This document shows positions 1-5,214 of a DNA stretch of 5,214 bases, piece after piece. Source of the DNA: an uncultured Ilumatobacter sp. (lineage in GTDB: Bacteria > Actinomycetota > Acidimicrobiia > Acidimicrobiales > Ilumatobacteraceae); contig CALICC010000025.1 of the NCBI GenBank assembly GCA_938049325.1, positions 1 through 5,214 on the forward strand, in the 5' to 3' direction. The notes beneath the pieces were generated by a model. The model was not told where the DNA came from and did no database searches. It worked only from the letters and a program-made list of their open reading frames with translations. Positions within the stretch are counted from its first letter, which is position 1, and each line of letters starts with the position of its first letter. The translations under genes were made by a program, and so were the position numbers.

Positions 1-1061
1 CGTTCACGACCCGCCGCGGCGAGCTCTTCGGGGCGTTCCAATGCCTCGCGCAGCCCGCGGGCGAGGTCGTCGACGTCCGTGGGCTCGATGAGGAGCGCTG
101 CTCCCCCGGCGACCTCTTCGGTCGATGTCCCCCGGCTCGTGACCACCGGGGTTCCCTGCGCCATAGCCTCGGCCACGGGAAGGCCGAAACCCTCCTGCAA
201 GCTCGGGTACGCGAACACCGAAGCCGATGCGTACAGGCCACGGAGCACCGGGTCCGATACGAAACCCAAGAAGCGCACATCGGCAGCATCGCCCGCGCCT
301 GTTGCGACCGAGTCGCGGACGTCGCCCCAGCCGTCTGCCCCGGCCACCACGAGCGGCAGGCCATTGCCCGACTCGGCGAGCACGCTCATCGCCGCCACGA
401 GGCGCGCAAGGTTCTTGCGCGGTTCCAAGGTGCCGACGAAGAGCACGAACCGCTCGGGCAAGTCGTGCGTCGATCGAGCGAGTTCGACCTCGTCGGCCGT
501 TGCCCGCGCCGCGTCGACCCCGAGCGGGACGAGACGCAGACGGTCGGCATCGAAGTCGTGCTCGACCAGGTCGTCGAACGTAGCTCGGCTCGAGCAGATC
601 ACGCGATCGGCCCGGCGCCGGATCACGTCGAGGCTGCGGGTCATCAACTTGGCCCCGTGTCGTGTGAATCGGTCGGGCGTGTGCATGAACGCGATGTCGT
701 GCACGGTGACGACAAGCGGGACCGACGTGCCGCACGGGATCAGCCCGGTTGCGTGCGCGACGTCGACGTGGCCGGCAACGGCTTCGACCTTGGGCCAGTT
801 GAGCCGCGTCCATGCTTCGTAGAGCAACGGTCGGCCGAGCGGCAGCATCGCCACGGGGAGGCTGGGCCGAAAGGCGGGGTCGGGCGGCCGGGCATGTTTT
901 CCGGCGACGAGGCGCAGGTCGACGGCGTCAGCCAGCGCTGGATTCGTCGTGAACTCGTGAGCGATCCGCAGCGCGGCGACGGCGGTGCCGCCCGGAGCAT
1001 CGTGCCAGCACTGCTCCACCGTGTAGGCAACGGCGGGCACATCGTTCGTGCTCGGATCCAC
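1..1061 (-). CDS. Family 4 (GT-B) glycosyltransferase, C-terminus beyond the left edge
   Basis: Predicted retaining glycosyltransferase that moves a sugar from a nucleotide-sugar donor to an unknown acceptor, probably at the cytoplasmic face of the membrane. About 353 codons lie in the window with no in-frame stop. The N-terminal domain starts with a nucleotide-fold strand followed by TVEQCWHDAPGGTA (residues 14-27) and contains TVHDIAF (119-125). The C-terminal donor-binding domain has GTLEPRKNL (from residue 210; R215 and K216 are the expected phosphate-binding pair) and EGFGLPVAE, the EX7E motif (E290 and E298). This layout resembles the MtfB-like subgroup of GT4, many of which are mannosyl- or rhamnosyltransferases, but the sugar cannot be read here. 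I chose GTG 1061 because a CACACT hexamer lies 6 nt before it; GTG 1040, which gives an N-terminus closer to the first strand, is the alternative. No good Shine-Dalgarno precedes either. It begins 42 nt after the mug stop codon. Family assignment is firm; start and substrate are not. Confidence 0.9.
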   Translation of the reverse strand, partial: MDPSTNDVPAVAYTVEQCWHDAPGGTAVAALRIAHEFTTNPALADAVDLRLVAGKHARPPDPAFRPSLPVAMLPLGRPLLYEAWTRLNWPKVEAVAGHVDVAHATGLIPCGTSVPLVVTVHDIAFMHTPDRFTRHGAKLMTRSLDVIRRRADRVICSSRATFDDLVEHDFDADRLRLVPLGVDAARATADEVELARSTHDLPERFVLFVGTLEPRKNLARLVAAMSVLAESGNGLPLVVAGADGWGDVRDSVATGAGDAADVRFLGFVSDPVLRGLYASASVFAYPSLQEGFGLPVAEAMAQGTPVVTSRGTSTEEVAGGAALLIEPTDVDDLARGLREALERPEELAAAGRE

Positions 1062-1067
1062 CGGGCA

Positions 1068-1073
1068 AGTGTG
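1068..1073 (-). promoter_or_regulatory. Putative -10 hexamer CACACT of the glycosyltransferase
   Basis: On the minus strand CACACT is followed by six bases (TGCCCG) and then GTG at 1061. The same hexamer at the same distance precedes the ATG of the acetyltransferase on the other strand. It partly matches the actinobacterial TANNNT -10 consensus (A at position 2, T at position 6). The short distance implies transcription starting at or next to the start codon. I see no convincing -35. If real, the glycosyltransferase can be transcribed separately from mug. Confidence 0.35.
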
Positions 1074-1103
1074 CCAGGTCGTGCGGCGCCGCCGACGCCC
1101 GGC

Positions 1104-1667
1104 TCAGATGATTCCGGCAGCACGAGCGGGCGCCGCGTAGGCAACCGCGAGCGAGTCGACGGTTTCGTGCGCGTTGAGACCGCTCGGATTCGGAACGATC
1201 CAGAGTCGAGCACCCTCGAACCCATCGGGATGTTCGCCCATGACCGCCTTCGGCTCACCGAATGCAGTCCTGTACGCGGTGACCCCGGCGACCGCAACGA
1301 CCGCCGGTGCGTGACGCCGGACGAAGGCGCGGAGTTGTTCGCCACCGTCGCGGAGCTCATCGGCGGACAGCTCCGAGGCCCTTGCGGTCGCGCGATGCGC
1401 GACGTTGGTGATCCCGAGCCCGCGTTCCAAGAGGTGCGCACGATCGTCGTCCGACATGCCCACGCCGCGGTCGATGGTTCGCTCGATGATGCCCGCCAGC
1501 TCCAGCGCCGGATAGAAGCGGTTGCCGGGATACGCGAAGTGGGTTTTCGTTGCGGCGGTCCACAAGCCCGGGTTGATCCCCACGAACAACAGTTTCAGGC
1601 CGGGGCCCACCAGGTCGTCGACCGTCGCGCCGTAGAACGTTTCGAGCTCGGCTCGCGTGAACCCCAT
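1104..1667 (-). CDS. mug: Mug/TDG-family G:T/U mismatch-specific DNA glycosylase
   Basis: DNA repair enzyme of the mismatch-specific uracil-DNA glycosylase family. It is expected to remove uracil, and in this family also ethenocytosine, opposite guanine, starting base excision repair. The 187-residue product is slightly longer than E. coli Mug (168 aa) because of about 20 extra N-terminal residues. Active-site motif I is VGINPGLWTA (residues 29-38), with N32 matching the asparagine that positions the attacking water in Mug/TDG. AYPGNRF follows, as in the family. Motif II is NPSGLNAH (160-167), the loop that enters the minor groove and contacts the opposite guanine. Start ATG 1667 fits the family well (GPGLKLLFVGINPG aligns with the E. 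coli N-terminus). It lies 12 nt after the stop of the upstream gene, with no strong ribosome-binding site, so co-transcription and translational coupling are likely. All key motifs look intact. Confidence 0.95.
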   Translation of the reverse strand: MGFTRAELETFYGATVDDLVGPGLKLLFVGINPGLWTAATKTHFAYPGNRFYPALELAGIIERTIDRGVGMSDDDRAHLLERGLGITNVAHRATARASELSADELRDGGEQLRAFVRRHAPAVVAVAGVTAYRTAFGEPKAVMGEHPDGFEGARLWIVPNPSGLNAHETVDSLAVAYAAPARAAGII

Positions 1668-1679
1668 TGCTGACCGCGC

Positions 1680-3491
1680 TCAGCCTTGTGCGTCGGGCAA
1701 CTCGACGACGGTCACCGTGCCGGCACCACCATCGACCTCGATCAGCGCGCCGTGCGGAATGCGCCGGGTTGCGTCGGTCACCGAGATCGCGCACGGAATA
1801 CCGAGCTCGCGGCTCACGATCACCGCATGGCTCATCGGCGCACCGACGTCGACGACCACCGCCTCGGCGGGAACGAACAGCGGCGTCCAACTCGGGTCGG
1901 TGTGCGGTGCAATCAACACGTCGCCGGGTTCGAGTCCGCGCGGGTCACCCGGGTCGGTCACGACACATGCCCGCCCGCGTGCGACGCCAACGCACCCCGA
2001 CAGTCCGGTGATCGAGTCACCCACCCGCATCTGCTCGAGCTCGTTGCTCCGCAGTTCCCACTCGTCGAGCGGCGGCATCTCGCCCTGCACATAGAACGGT
2101 GGGATGCGCTCGGACAGTCGATCGTGCAGCTCGCGACGCTCGGCGATGACCGGGAGGAACGAGACCGGGTCCGCGAGATACGCGTCGAGCTCTTCCTTGA
2201 GCATGAACCAGAGGTCACCACGCTGTCCTCCGGTCCGTTCGACGAGGCGCCGATCAAGCTCCTGGCCGCGCAGCCGCGCCCCGTGGATCGCCTTCACGAT
2301 CGTCGTCTTCGCGCGCTCGCGTGCCTGCATGTGCAGGCGCGCACCTGCGAGCACGCGGCCAGCCAAGCGCCGCACGGGCCACTTCAGTTTCGCCATCACC
2401 TCGGCTTCGAGCTGCTCGCTCTCCGCAGCAAGGCGCGCCTCTTGCACCTCAGGTGAGTGCGACTCGTCGGTGTGGCGCATTCGGTCGATCAGCGACAGCG
2501 CGAGCTTCGGATCGGTTTCCCACGTATCAAAAGCGGTGTCCCATTCGTTCGGACCGCGGGATCCGAACTCCGCGGTGAAGTCTGCGAACTCGGCGAGGAA
2601 CCCTGCGACGGGACGCTCAGCGCTGCCTTCGGGCTCGACGCCACTGTGCAGTCGCTCGACGATCCCGGACACGCCCCGGTCGAACTCGGCGGTCAACACC
2701 TCACTCGCGGCGATCCGGCGACCGAGCGACCACATCGCCCGCGACGGTGCCGCCGAGTCGACGTCGCCGATGCCCGACAGCAGACGAGTCGGCACGGTCG
2801 GATCGTCGACCTGCTGTTCGAGCAACTGCGTGAGCAACGACAGCAGCGCCGAGGCACCCAGCGACACCACGAGGTGCGTCTCGAACCAGGCGGTGAACCG
2901 CTCGGTCAGTTCATCGGTCGTCGATCCAAGCAGTTCGTGATCAGAGGCGGTCGCCGGATCGGGCAACGATGCGAGGTATTGGTCGATTTCGCGCTCGTCA
3001 CGGTCGAGCTCGGGAATCTCCTTGCGACGAACCAGCTTCCAGACATAGCGCATACCTGCGAGCGACGCCCGAAGGTTGCGCTCGTCACCGGTCGGCACGT
3101 ACGGCGGAGCGTCGATCGCCCCGAGCGAAGCTGCCTCGGCATCGGTGGCGCTTCCTCCGGGGACGCGGCTCGACGCCAGCCGAGAAATGCTCAAGTTCAG
3201 GTACGCGTAGCCGCCGATCACGCCGCTCATCACGGCCGTCGTCAGCGGGATGTCTTCGATTTCCTCCGGGCGGATCAGACCCGAGGTGAGCACGGCACGC
3301 CGCATCGCTCGTTCGCCGGACTCCTGCGCGATCGAGAAGCTGAGCGGGCGGTAGACCAGCGGATACACCTCGCCCGCATTGGCGCGGGTGTAGAGCGGAA
3401 ACTTCTCACTCAGGTCGGTCCCGACCCACTGTCCGCCACCAATGGGTCGCCACGGGTCCGCCGCCGGCACCGGGTTCGCTGTTGTTCCCAC
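1680..3491 (-). CDS. PEP-utilising enzyme: phosphohistidine swivelling-domain protein lacking ATP-grasp
   Basis: A 603-residue protein matching the central plus C-terminal parts of the PEP synthase/rifampicin phosphotransferase superfamily. Near the N-terminus, FPLYTRANAGEVYPLVYRPL (31-50) resembles the segment that follows the ATP-grasp domain in rifampicin phosphotransferase-like proteins. A long, mostly helical middle region follows. The C-terminal swivelling domain (about 500-600) is canonical: GLSGCVGVARGRA, PGDVLIAPHTDPSWTPLF, then APMSHAVIVSRELGIP with H555 as the predicted phosphoryl-carrying histidine, then IEVDGGAGTV. Full-length relatives carry about 300 residues of ATP-grasp before this; here that domain is absent and no partner is encoded in the window. 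In Thauera phenylphosphate synthase, a roughly 70-kDa His-bearing subunit works with a separate ATP-binding subunit, so a split enzyme is a reasonable model. Substrate unknown. The start is GTG 3491, overlapped by a palindrome and 7 nt after a TACGGT box; GTG 3470 is an alternative. It is followed by mug after 12 nt. Confidence 0.88.
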   Translation of the reverse strand: MGTTANPVPAADPWRPIGGGQWVGTDLSEKFPLYTRANAGEVYPLVYRPLSFSIAQESGERAMRRAVLTSGLIRPEEIEDIPLTTAVMSGVIGGYAYLNLSISRLASSRVPGGSATDAEAASLGAIDAPPYVPTGDERNLRASLAGMRYVWKLVRRKEIPELDRDEREIDQYLASLPDPATASDHELLGSTTDELTERFTAWFETHLVVSLGASALLSLLTQLLEQQVDDPTVPTRLLSGIGDVDSAAPSRAMWSLGRRIAASEVLTAEFDRGVSGIVERLHSGVEPEGSAERPVAGFLAEFADFTAEFGSRGPNEWDTAFDTWETDPKLALSLIDRMRHTDESHSPEVQEARLAAESEQLEAEVMAKLKWPVRRLAGRVLAGARLHMQARERAKTTIVKAIHGARLRGQELDRRLVERTGGQRGDLWFMLKEELDAYLADPVSFLPVIAERRELHDRLSERIPPFYVQGEMPPLDEWELRSNELEQMRVGDSITGLSGCVGVARGRACVVTDPGDPRGLEPGDVLIAPHTDPSWTPLFVPAEAVVVDVGAPMSHAVIVSRELGIPCAISVTDATRRIPHGALIEVDGGAGTVTVVELPDAQG

Positions 3492-3503
3492 GGTCGCGAC
3501 CGT
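3490..3503. repeat. Perfect 14-bp palindrome, candidate operator
   Basis: ACGGTCGCGACCGT equals its own reverse complement. It covers two bases of the GTG start codon of the leftward gene, the interval before it, and most of the putative TACGGT -10 box (3499-3504). That position would suit a dimeric repressor blocking initiation. It could also form a 5' hairpin in a longer transcript. A 9/10 match to its core GGTCGCGACC occurs at 4219-4228, ahead of the methyltransferase. No regulator is encoded in the window. Confidence 0.4.
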
Positions 3504-3504
3504 A
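3499..3504 (-). promoter_or_regulatory. Putative -10 hexamer TACGGT of the swivelling-domain gene/mug operon
   Basis: Read on the minus strand, TACGGT fits the TANNNT -10 pattern and is separated from the GTG start at 3491 by seven bases, implying a leaderless transcript. A GTCAGA element (3524-3529, minus strand) is the nearest -35-like sequence, but its 19-nt spacing and match are weak. The box overlaps the 3490-3503 palindrome. Confidence 0.4.
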
Positions 3505-3550
3505 CAACGACGGCGCAGAAACGTCTGACTCGGCCGACCGCGCCGTACGC

Positions 3551-3556
3551 CACACT
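3551..3556 (+). promoter_or_regulatory. Putative -10 hexamer CACACT of the acetyltransferase gene
   Basis: CACACT is followed by GGGTGC and then ATG 3563, so transcription would start at or very near the start codon. No Shine-Dalgarno is visible before the ATG, which fits a leaderless mRNA. The nearest -35-like sequence is CTGACT (3525-3530), with a rather long 20-nt spacer. The hexamer and its distance to the start are identical to those in front of the glycosyltransferase. Confidence 0.4.
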
Positions 3557-3562
3557 GGGTGC

Positions 3563-4207
3563 ATGACGAGCCCGTACTGGCCGCTGTTCGACCTGGAGGT
3601 TCGCACGCCCGATCTCACGTTGCGGTACCTCGACGACGACCTCGTGTACGAACTCGTTTCGCTGGCTGCCCGAGGCGTACACGACCCCAGCTTCATGCCC
3701 TTCTCCGTGCCGTGGACACGCTTCGATTCCCCGAGGCTCGAACAGGAGGCACTGCGCTTCCACTGGCGCACGCGCGCCGACACGCGCCCAGAAACCATGC
3801 GGATTCCGCTCGCGGTCATTCAGGACGGCCAGGTGGTCGGCGCGTCGGACCTCTTCGCTGAGAACTTCCCGACGCTGCGCACCTTCGAGACGGGGTCGTG
3901 GTTGGGCCGCGAGTTCCAGGGGCAGGGCATCGGCAAGCTCATGCGTCGGATGACACTCGCGCTCGGTTTCGACGGATTCGGCGCCGAGCTCGCAACAACG
4001 GGCGCGTGGCACGACAACGGCCCGTCACTGGGTGTCACAACTGCGCTCGGCTACCGGCCTCAAGGTCGCAAACGAGCAAACCGGGAAGGGGTCGCCGATG
4101 ACTTGCTCGGCTTCGACATGACCCGAGAGCAATTCGCCCCGGTGCGACCTCGCGACGTCGAGTTCGCCGGTCTCGACGCGGCCCGCGAGTTCCTCGAGAT
4201 CAAGTGA
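3563..4207 (+). CDS. GNAT-family N-acetyltransferase (RimJ/RimL type)
   Basis: A 214-residue cytosolic acyl-CoA-dependent acetyltransferase, normal length for the RimJ/RimL-like branch that acetylates protein N-termini or small amines. The acetyl-CoA pyrophosphate-binding motif A is clear: GSWLGREFQGQGIGKLMRR, with Q-x-x-G-x-G at QGQGIG (119-124). It is followed by GAWHDNGPSL (147-156), ending in the helix and ALGYRP segment typical of GNAT motif B. The N-terminal part (YWPLFDLEVRTPDLTLR, then HDPSFMPFSVPW) matches a common uncharacterised actinobacterial group. ATG 3563 is preferred over the in-frame TTG at 3482: the 27 extra residues look non-coding, would cover both divergent promoters and lie outside the conserved fold. 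It is divergent from the swivelling-domain gene (71-bp gap) and 75 nt upstream of the methyltransferase. Substrate unknown; the name RimJ/RimL denotes only the fold subgroup. Confidence 0.92.
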   Translation: MTSPYWPLFDLEVRTPDLTLRYLDDDLVYELVSLAARGVHDPSFMPFSVPWTRFDSPRLEQEALRFHWRTRADTRPETMRIPLAVIQDGQVVGASDLFAENFPTLRTFETGSWLGREFQGQGIGKLMRRMTLALGFDGFGAELATTGAWHDNGPSLGVTTALGYRPQGRKRANREGVADDLLGFDMTREQFAPVRPRDVEFAGLDAAREFLEIK

Positions 4208-4246
4208 GCGCCACGCGAGATCGCGACCCGCGACACTGCCTCCTGG

Positions 4247-4252
4247 CATGCT
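4247..4252 (+). promoter_or_regulatory. Putative -10 hexamer CATGCT ahead of the methyltransferase
   Basis: CATGCTGGGTTCG leads directly into ATG 4260. It closely parallels CACACTGGGTGC before ATG 3563: CANNCT, then GGGT, then a start codon 6-7 nt after the hexamer. The match to TANNNT is partial and there is no clear -35. If used, it would make a transcript beginning at the 8-codon frame 4260-4286, giving the methyltransferase a promoter separate from the acetyltransferase gene. Confidence 0.28.
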
Positions 4253-4259
4253 GGGTTCG

Positions 4260-4286
4260 ATGGACGATCAGCACAGGCCCACGTGA
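4260..4286 (+). CDS. Putative 8-codon leader ORF (MDDQHRPT)
   Basis: ATG 4260 opens a frame of eight codons encoding MDDQHRPT and ending at TGA 4284-4286. That stop overlaps the GTG start of the methyltransferase as GTGA (4283-4286), the usual arrangement for translational coupling. The ATG sits 7 nt after a -10-like hexamer, so it could be read as a leaderless start. No run of regulatory codons is obvious, so amino-acid attenuation is not indicated. It may be chance, or the real methyltransferase start displaced by a frameshift. Confidence 0.25.
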   Translation: MDDQHRPT

Positions 4287-5158
4287 TTGCGTTGATCACC
4301 GCCATCGCCCGGCGCTGTCGCGCGGCGCTCGATGAGCTGCGCGGAACACCGAGCCCGACACCACCCATCGCCGTCGCCGAAGGTACCGACGCCAGGGGGG
4401 CAGGTTGGTGGGATCTGCTGCCATTCACAGCCCACCGGATCACATTGGCTCCCGGGCTGGAGACGGCTGCGATCGGCAGCCGTCCGTCGACCGACGTCCG
4501 CACCGAAATTGTTCTCGAGGCATGCGGCGGATCTCTCGACGGACGGACCGTCGTCGATCTCGGCTGTCTCGAAGGCGGCTTCACGCTCGCATTCGCGGAG
4601 CGCGGAGCACAACACGCTCTCGGTATCGAGGCCCGCGAACTCAGCGTCCAGCGTTGCGAACTCGCACGCTCATTCCTCGGGCTCGACAACGCCGAGTTCG
4701 TGATTGCCGACCTGAAGACCGAACTGCCGCGGCGCGACCCGTTCGACATCGTCTTCGCCACCGGAATTCTGTACCACGTTGCCGACCCAGCCGAGATGCT
4801 CCGGTCGATGCGCGCCGCGTGCACACACCTGGCGTTGATCGATACCCACGTGGCCGACCCCGAGCGGGCCACGCACGGCTGCTCACCCATGACGGAACGC
4901 ATGTCCGGCGGGGTGAGCTCTCCGGGTCGAATGTTTCCGGAGTACGCGCCCGACGTGTCCGACGGCGAGAAGGAGGGACTCGTCTGGGCGGCGTACTCCG
5001 ACGTCGACGCGTTCTGGCCGACGGAAGCAGCGCTGGTCGACATGATTCGCACGGCAGGGTTTGCTCGTGTCGAAAAGGTCGACCCGCTCACAGACGGACG
5101 CGGCGACCGATGGGGCGTCGATCCAATCAATCGCGTGATGTATCTCGCCTACGTCTGA
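4283..5158 (+). CDS. Class I SAM-dependent methyltransferase
   Basis: A 291-residue methyltransferase with one Rossmann-type domain (about 85-200) and a C-terminal extension. Motif I is VVDLGCLEGGF (90-100), in which L96 replaces the commonest glycine while G94, G98 and G99 remain. The acidic residue that would bind the SAM ribose is E116 in GIEAR. NAEFVIADL (137-144) supplies D143 near the adenine. FDIVFATGILYHVADP (154-169) is motif IV/post-IV, and LALIDTHVA (183-191) follows. The ILYHV-DP segment resembles the CmoB-like and small-molecule methyltransferases, but substrate residues cannot be named. Residues 40-60 (GAGWWDLLPFTAHRITLAPG) resemble the N-terminal cap of that group. GTG 4283 is the only usable upstream start; CAGG at 4274-4277 is a weak Shine-Dalgarno. 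The start overlaps a short leader frame. It follows the acetyltransferase by 75 nt and may be co-transcribed with it. Its 3' end overlaps a convergent frame. Confidence 0.9.
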   Translation: MIALITAIARRCRAALDELRGTPSPTPPIAVAEGTDARGAGWWDLLPFTAHRITLAPGLETAAIGSRPSTDVRTEIVLEACGGSLDGRTVVDLGCLEGGFTLAFAERGAQHALGIEARELSVQRCELARSFLGLDNAEFVIADLKTELPRRDPFDIVFATGILYHVADPAEMLRSMRAACTHLALIDTHVADPERATHGCSPMTERMSGGVSSPGRMFPEYAPDVSDGEKEGLVWAAYSDVDAFWPTEAALVDMIRTAGFARVEKVDPLTDGRGDRWGVDPINRVMYLAYV

Positions 5159-5214
5159 TCGAGAGCGGCGACAACGTCTCGAAGCGCCTCGCGAAAGTCG
5201 CGGAGCGGCGCCTT
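5149..5214 (-). CDS. C-terminal end of an unidentified convergent gene, 5' part beyond the right edge
   Basis: The minus strand is open from the right edge to TAG at 5149-5151, encoding KAPLRDFREALRDVVAALDQT. This looks like a regular amphipathic C-terminal helix and has the G/C-ending codons of the neighbours. It would overlap the methyltransferase end by 10 bases, convergently. Twenty-one residues are too few to name a family, and a chance open frame of this length is common in high-GC DNA. The tentative call rests on helix-like composition and on there being no better use of the 56 bases after the methyltransferase stop. Confidence 0.4.
   Translation of the reverse strand, partial: KAPLRDFREALRDVVAALDQT

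Noticed and set aside
4..813. A 269-codon open frame on the minus strand
   Set aside because: It runs in a different frame over the glycosyltransferase, whose own frame shows HDIAF, EPRKN and EX7E motifs.
465..1673. A 402-codon open frame on the plus strand
   Set aside because: It lies antisense to mug and the glycosyltransferase, both with full family motifs. Its translation is an Arg/Gly/Asp-rich composition with no recognisable domain, as expected for a high-GC shadow frame.
2323..2338. An inverted repeat, GCCTGCA-tg-TGCAGGC
   Set aside because: It lies inside the swivelling-domain gene, coding for an ordinary helical segment (HMQARER), with no second copy noticed and no positional logic.
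3482..3562. An N-terminal extension of the acetyltransferase from TTG 3482
   Set aside because: The extra 27 residues look non-coding, overlap the divergent start and both putative promoters, and add nothing to the GNAT fold; ATG 3563 is well placed.
2457..3566. A 369-codon open frame on the plus strand
   Set aside because: It is antisense to the swivelling-domain gene, crosses the divergent promoter region and has arginine-rich, domain-free composition.
4221..4233. A small hairpin, TCGCG-acc-CGCGA, after the acetyltransferase as a terminator
   Set aside because: The stem is only 5 bp and no T-run follows, so it is not a convincing intrinsic terminator.
4060..5130. A 356-codon open frame on the minus strand
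   Set aside because: It is antisense to the methyltransferase and the acetyltransferase end, with Ser/Arg/Pro-rich composition typical of shadow frames and no motif.

Overview
The window is high-GC, tightly packed bacterial DNA. Its start codons (GTG for several genes), short intergenic gaps and actinobacterial-looking protein sequences suggest a high-GC actinobacterium. An Acidimicrobiia-type organism is possible, but that is a guess from style, because no rRNA or marker gene is present. I see no mobile element, CRISPR array, tRNA or rRNA.

Layout: three genes run leftwards. In transcription order they are a 603-residue protein with a C-terminal PEP-synthase-type phosphohistidine swivelling domain but no ATP-grasp domain (3491 to 1680), a Mug/TDG-family mismatch uracil-DNA glycosylase (1667 to 1104), and a GT-B family 4 glycosyltransferase (from 1061, running off the left edge). 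Two genes run rightwards: a RimJ/RimL-type GNAT acetyltransferase (3563-4207) and a class I SAM-dependent methyltransferase (4283-5158). The right edge holds what looks like the last 21 codons of another leftward gene, overlapping the methyltransferase stop region convergently.

The 71-bp divergent region (3492-3562) should hold promoters for both directions, and it contains a perfect 14-bp palindrome lying over the leftward start codon and its putative -10 box. At four transcription-unit starts a TANNNT/CANNCT-like hexamer sits only 6-7 nt before a start codon, which suggests leaderless mRNAs. One of these would begin at an 8-codon open frame whose stop overlaps the methyltransferase GTG start.

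The genes do not form one recognisable pathway. The swivelling-domain protein and the glycosylase are probably co-transcribed (12-nt gap). The glycosyltransferase may belong to the same unit or have its own promoter. The glycosyltransferase and methyltransferase at the two ends could belong to surface-glycan or metabolite-tailoring functions, but nothing in the window fixes their substrates. Most of the window is ordinary; the items worth a second look are the split-type phosphotransferase, the promoter architecture and the putative leader ORF.
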